Source of the DNA: Nitrospiraceae bacterium
Lineage (GTDB): Bacteria; Nitrospirota; Nitrospiria; Nitrospirales; UBA8639
Assembly: GCA_003523945.1 (NCBI GenBank)
Contig: DOFS01000559.1
Span: 5,306 to 21,358, forward strand
Direction of reading: 5' to 3'
Length of the DNA stretch: 16,053 nucleotides
Under the pieces are notes generated by a model. It did not search any database, was not told where the DNA came from, and was given only the letters and a program-made list of their open reading frames with translations. The position numbers and the translations under genes were made by a program. Positions 12,975 through 16,053 of the stretch are shown here, piece by piece; the stretch's first letter is position 1; each line of letters opens with the position of its first letter.

Positions 12975-14399
12975 CTAGGCAGAAGAGGGCGGCAGGTCTT
13001 CCGTGGATGGGTCCATATCCCCAGGCGGCCTTGGCATCTGTCCTACGGATTTGAGGTCCATCATGTCTTTTTTGGGATTGATTCCGAGTGATTTGAATTT
13101 TCGGGCCGTGGGCCATATTCGATTCTCCAATGAATTGACTGTCGCATTATACGATTCAACGGTCCGACCCAGGGCCTGCCCAATTTTGCCAAAATGCTCT
13201 GCCAAAGTGCTCAGGCGATCGGCAAGCTCCTGCCCAAGGATGCTAATGCGTTGAGCCCCTTCGGCCACTTGTTCCTGGCGCCATCCATAGGCAATGGCTC
13301 GCAACAATGCAATGAAAGTGGTGGGTGTGGCGATAACGACTTTTTTCGTTAAGGCCGACTCGACGAGTGAAGGATCCCGTTCGGCGGCGGCAGCTAAGAA
13401 CGAATCATTGGGAATAAATAAGACAACAAATTCCGGAGCGGCAGGAAACTGATCCCAATATTCTTTTGAGGCTAATTGACTGATATGCCGTTTCACCTGG
13501 CCGACGTGCCGGCCAAGGGCGGCTTCCCGACCTTCATCAGTATTCGCCTCCAGACTTTCTAAAAAGGCGCTAAAGGGGACTTTGGAATCGACCACGACGT
13601 CCCTGCCTGCCGGGAGTTTGACGATCATATCAGGACGCAATCGTCCTGTTTCGGTGGAGACGCTTTCCTGTTCAAAGAAATCGCAGTTTGCCGACATGCC
13701 AGCTAATTCAGCAGTTCTGCGAAGGGCAATTTCCCCCCAGCGTCCTCGAACCTGCGGAGACCGTAAGGCATTGACCAATTTAGATGTTTCTGCTTGGAGG
13801 ATGGACTGGGCTAAAGCCAGTTGGCGTAACTGTTCTCCCACGACGCTGAGCTCACGAAGCCGCTTGTCTTCCAGTGCTTGGGTTTCTTTTTGATAGGTAC
13901 GCAGGGATTCGGTGAGCGGCTGTAACAGCGATTCAATGGAGGTGTGGCGTAGATCGAAGGTTGCGGTCGCTTCTTCCTTGAGGGCTTTAAACTTTTCCTC
14001 TGCCAGAGTCAGAAATCCCCTATTGTTTCCTGCTAGGGCTTCCGAGGCTAAAGATCGAAAGGTGTCCGACAAGGTTAATTTAGCGTCTTCCAGTAAGGCC
14101 CGCTGTTCGACTAAGTGCCGTTGGGTATTTTCGAGGTTTGTTTCAGCTGATACTTTGGCTACCTCCATCAGACGAAATTCTTGATGGACCCGTTCACCTT
14201 CCTGTTGCAGGGTGGCTAATTGGGACCGAAGTTCACTCGTTTGAGCTTGGGCCGAAGCGAGTTGGGCTGCGGTCTCTTGTAAAGCTTGAATCCTCTTTCC
14301 GCGATAGGGCAGGGCACACATGACCCACGTCAGGGCCACGCCAAGCAGGAACCCAGCCAGAAAAACCCAGGAAATTTGCGAGTCAAATGAGGTGATCAT
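12975..14399 (-). CDS. rmuC: RmuC family DNA-recombination-limiting protein
   Basis: Starting at ATG 14399 (474 residues; a TTG at 14408 would add three), the protein has an N-terminal membrane helix (about 11-30), a long Ala/Gln/Glu/Leu-rich coiled coil (about 36-205), and the RmuC domain (about 210-440). Hallmarks in the domain are RGRWGE (218-223), RPDMIVKLPAGRDVVVDSKVP (255-275, a PD-(D/E)xK-like arrangement with Asp257 and the DSK), FIPNDSFLAAA (328-338), ATPTTFIALLRAIAYGWRQEQ (357-377) and ENRIWPTARKF (425-435). RmuC limits recombination at inverted repeats in E. coli and is thought to be a membrane-tethered nuclease. Neither start has a good ribosome site. The gene diverges from ftsH. 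A small AT-rich stem (TGAGAA/TTCTCA, 12955-12972) follows the stop but lacks a T-run. Confidence 0.95.
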   Translation of the reverse strand: MITSFDSQISWVFLAGFLLGVALTWVMCALPYRGKRIQALQETAAQLASAQAQTSELRSQLATLQQEGERVHQEFRLMEVAKVSAETNLENTQRHLVEQRALLEDAKLTLSDTFRSLASEALAGNNRGFLTLAEEKFKALKEEATATFDLRHTSIESLLQPLTESLRTYQKETQALEDKRLRELSVVGEQLRQLALAQSILQAETSKLVNALRSPQVRGRWGEIALRRTAELAGMSANCDFFEQESVSTETGRLRPDMIVKLPAGRDVVVDSKVPFSAFLESLEANTDEGREAALGRHVGQVKRHISQLASKEYWDQFPAAPEFVVLFIPNDSFLAAAAERDPSLVESALTKKVVIATPTTFIALLRAIAYGWRQEQVAEGAQRISILGQELADRLSTLAEHFGKIGQALGRTVESYNATVNSLENRIWPTARKFKSLGINPKKDMMDLKSVGQMPRPPGDMDPSTEDLPPSSA

Positions 14400-14439
14400 G
14401 CCTAACAAGAGAGGACCGTACCGAACTATGAAAATTCCT

Positions 14440-14445
14440 TATAAT
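14440..14445 (+). promoter_or_regulatory. Isolated TATAAT in the rmuC-ftsH divergent spacer
   Basis: A perfect -10 hexamer on the plus strand, about 210 bp before ftsH. No matching -35 element is present at 16-18 bp, so it is only a candidate. The rest of the 257-bp spacer holds a repeated CAGTCT (14515 and 14529 areas) and the mini-ORF, and no other gene. Confidence 0.25.
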
Positions 14446-14606
14446 AGTGAAGACTGGCAAAAAATCGTGAGCCCTTTTAACCCGCTGCCGACCGTTTGGC
14501 AAGGATGTAGACAGTCTGCGAGTCAATTCAGTCTATCCAAAAACAAGAATTATGGCTCATTTTGATAGACGTATTTCTTATTCTTGGGTACAGTAAGAGA
14601 AGGTTT

Positions 14607-14651
14607 ATGGAACGTGTTTCAGATGTTATGAAGACGCAGAGCGAAGGATAG
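14607..14651 (+). other. 14-codon mini-ORF ending five bases before ftsH
   Basis: ATG 14607, preceded by GAGAAGG (14597-14603), encodes [14 protein letters not shown] and ends at TAG 14649-14651, five bases before the ftsH ATG. The ftsH ribosome site (GAAGGA, 14643-14648) lies inside its last codons, so translation of one would affect the other. The three-base gap between its own ribosome site and the ATG is short. Whether it is expressed is unknown. Confidence 0.3.
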
Positions 14652-14656
14652 CAAAT

Positions 14657-16053
14657 ATGGAAAAAAAATATCGTGTTTCTATTTGGTATTTCATTATCGC
14701 CTTCTGGGGACTCATTATTCTCCAGGAAATGTATTTTGCGGCCCAACATATGGATGAGGTGCCCTATAGTCAATTTAAAACCTGGGTTCAAGAAGATAAG
14801 GTCGCCGAAATTTCCATAACCGACAAAGTCATTCACGGAAAATTGAAATCTGAAAAAGGAGAGGAAGATCCCCACTGGTTCCAGACCGTACGAGTGGATG
14901 ATCCGGAGTTGGTGGCATTACTGGAAAAAAAACAAGTGGAATATGCCGGCGTGATCGTCAGCACGCTATGGAAAGACGTGGCCTCGTGGGTCATCCCTAT
15001 TCTGGTCTTTGCCGCAATTTGGTTTTGGCTGTTACGGAAAATGGGGCAAGGGGCAGGGGGCGGTTTTATGCGCATCGGGAAATCCAAAGCCAAAGTCTAT
15101 ATTGAAAGCGATATCAAAACCCGCATGGATGATGTGGCAGGAGTCGATGAAGCCAAAGTGGAATTAATGGAAGTGGTTGAATTTTTGAAGACTCCGGAAA
15201 AATTCACCAGGATTGGGGGACGGATCCCCAAGGGTGTGCTTTTGGTGGGACCGCCGGGTACCGGGAAAACCATGCTGGCGAAAGCCATTGCGGGAGAAGC
15301 CGGCGTGCCATTTTTTTCCATCAGCGGGTCGGAATTTGTGGAAATGTTTGTGGGGGTGGGAGCGGCCCGCGTGCGGGATCTGTTTGAACAAGCGATGACC
15401 AAGGCGCCCTGTATCATTTTCATTGATGAATTGGATGCATTGGGAAAAGCCCGGGGAACGGGGCCGATGATGCACGAAGAACGGGAGCAAACGCTGAATC
15501 AATTATTGGTTGAGATGGATGGGTTTGATCCTCGAGTGGGGGTCATTATGTTGGCCGCTACCAATCGTCCTGAAATTTTGGATCAGGCTTTATTGCGTGC
15601 AGGCCGGTTTGATCGACAAGTGCTGGTCGATCGCCCTGATCGACCCGGACGAACGGCTATTTTGGCCATACATGCCAAATCCATCAAGCTGGCTCCTGAT
15701 GTCGATTTAGACAAAATTGCCGCCATGACCCCGGGAATGGTTGGTGCAGATTTAGCTAATGTGGTGAATGAAGCTGCCCTCTTGGCCATTCGACGGAATC
15801 GAGAGACTGCTGAGCATCGGGACTTCGAGGAAGCCGTGGAACGGGTGATTGCCGGCCTGGAAAAGAGAAATCGCATACTTAGTCAGGAAGAACGCAAGCG
15901 AGTGGCTCATCATGAGGTTGGTCATGCGTTAGTGGCGATGTCGTTGCCGGGATGTGATCCTGTCCAAAAAATCTCGATCATTCCCCGTGGCATTGCAGCA
16001 TTGGGCTACACACTTCAGCTCCCGGTCGAAGACCGGTATTTACTCACCCGTTC
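14657..16053 (+). CDS. ftsH: FtsH-type membrane AAA+ zinc metalloprotease, variant subfamily (C-terminus cut off by window edge)
   Basis: ATG 14657 follows GAAGGA at 14643-14648; 465 codons lie in the window. Two membrane helices (about 8-26 and 109-127) flank a short periplasmic domain of about 80 residues. The AAA+ domain has Walker A GPPGTGKT (198-205), Walker [10 protein letters not shown] (253-261), the pore loop segment [18 protein letters not shown] (226-243) and the second region of homology [19 protein letters not shown] (302-320). The zinc motif HEVGH is at 419-423. FtsH is a hexameric ATP-driven protease that degrades membrane and some cytoplasmic proteins. [16 protein letters not shown] (where typical FtsH has RPGRFDR) and [12 protein letters not shown] mark the alternative subfamily often found as a second ftsH copy, so this may not be the essential housekeeping copy. 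A consensus TATAAT lies at 14440-14445 in the divergent spacer but without a good -35. Confidence 0.95.
   Translation, partial: MEKKYRVSIWYFIIAFWGLIILQEMYFAAQHMDEVPYSQFKTWVQEDKVAEISITDKVIHGKLKSEKGEEDPHWFQTVRVDDPELVALLEKKQVEYAGVIVSTLWKDVASWVIPILVFAAIWFWLLRKMGQGAGGGFMRIGKSKAKVYIESDIKTRMDDVAGVDEAKVELMEVVEFLKTPEKFTRIGGRIPKGVLLVGPPGTGKTMLAKAIAGEAGVPFFSISGSEFVEMFVGVGAARVRDLFEQAMTKAPCIIFIDELDALGKARGTGPMMHEEREQTLNQLLVEMDGFDPRVGVIMLAATNRPEILDQALLRAGRFDRQVLVDRPDRPGRTAILAIHAKSIKLAPDVDLDKIAAMTPGMVGADLANVVNEAALLAIRRNRETAEHRDFEEAVERVIAGLEKRNRILSQEERKRVAHHEVGHALVAMSLPGCDPVQKISIIPRGIAALGYTLQLPVEDRYLLTR

Noticed and set aside
14320..14565. 81-residue plus-strand frame before ftsH
   Set aside because: It overlaps the start of rmuC and the spacer, with no ribosome site or recognisable motif.
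1..16053. CRISPR array, tRNA or rRNA genes, insertion sequences, toxin-antitoxin or defence genes
   Set aside because: Looked for regular spaced repeats, cloverleaf-like ends, transposase motifs and paired small ORFs on both strands; none could be supported.

Overview
The window looks like a chromosomal housekeeping stretch of a free-living Gram-negative-type bacterium (exported proteins with signal peptides, a membrane-bound FtsH). The gene families present (DHH-CBS-nucleotidyltransferase fusion, ScpA/ScpB, a 935-residue FAD/Fe-S oxidoreductase, DUF4197, DUF3565, RmuC, an alternative FtsH) and moderately GC-rich coding DNA would fit Nitrospirota or a deltaproteobacterial relative. This placement is an inference from gene content, not from a marker gene. 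I see no tRNA, rRNA, CRISPR array, transposase or phage gene.

Left part (1-5083): the minus strand begins inside a large tRNA nucleotidyltransferase (DHH, CBS pair, then the catalytic head; its C-terminus lies outside). Divergent from it is a plus-strand gene for a strongly charge-segregated protein (Lys-rich N-half with an AT-hook-like motif, Asp/Glu-rich C-half), then a 1-Cys-type peroxiredoxin with an unusual Pro-Ala-Glu tail, then an exported pentapeptide-repeat-like protein held by a C-terminal membrane helix. The spacers here hold several repeats and palindromes that could be operators or RNA structures.

Middle part (5188-10223): scpA and scpB (the kleisin and winged-helix partners of SMC), a likely terminator, a GlcD/GlpC-type fused FAD and iron-sulfur oxidoreductase, and a MoaD/ThiS-like sulfur carrier. 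The sulfur carrier's Gly-Gly is not terminal but is followed by 12 more residues. The Gly-Gly codons also form a near-perfect Shine-Dalgarno in front of a 27-codon ORF.

Right part (10245-14399) is all on the minus strand: DUF3565, an exported DUF4197 protein, a small zinc-ribbon protein, an exported beta-sandwich-like protein and RmuC. A very AT-rich stretch (about 24% GC by hand count over 11941-12180) separates two of these. The last gene (14657 to the end, plus strand) is an FtsH-type membrane AAA+ metalloprotease of the 'RAGRFDR' subtype, cut by the window edge.

No clear new defence or mobile system is present. The most unusual items are the extended MoaD-like protein with its overlapping start signal, the bipolar Lys/Asp-Glu protein, and very short ORFs placed directly in front of scpB and ftsH that look suited to translational coupling.
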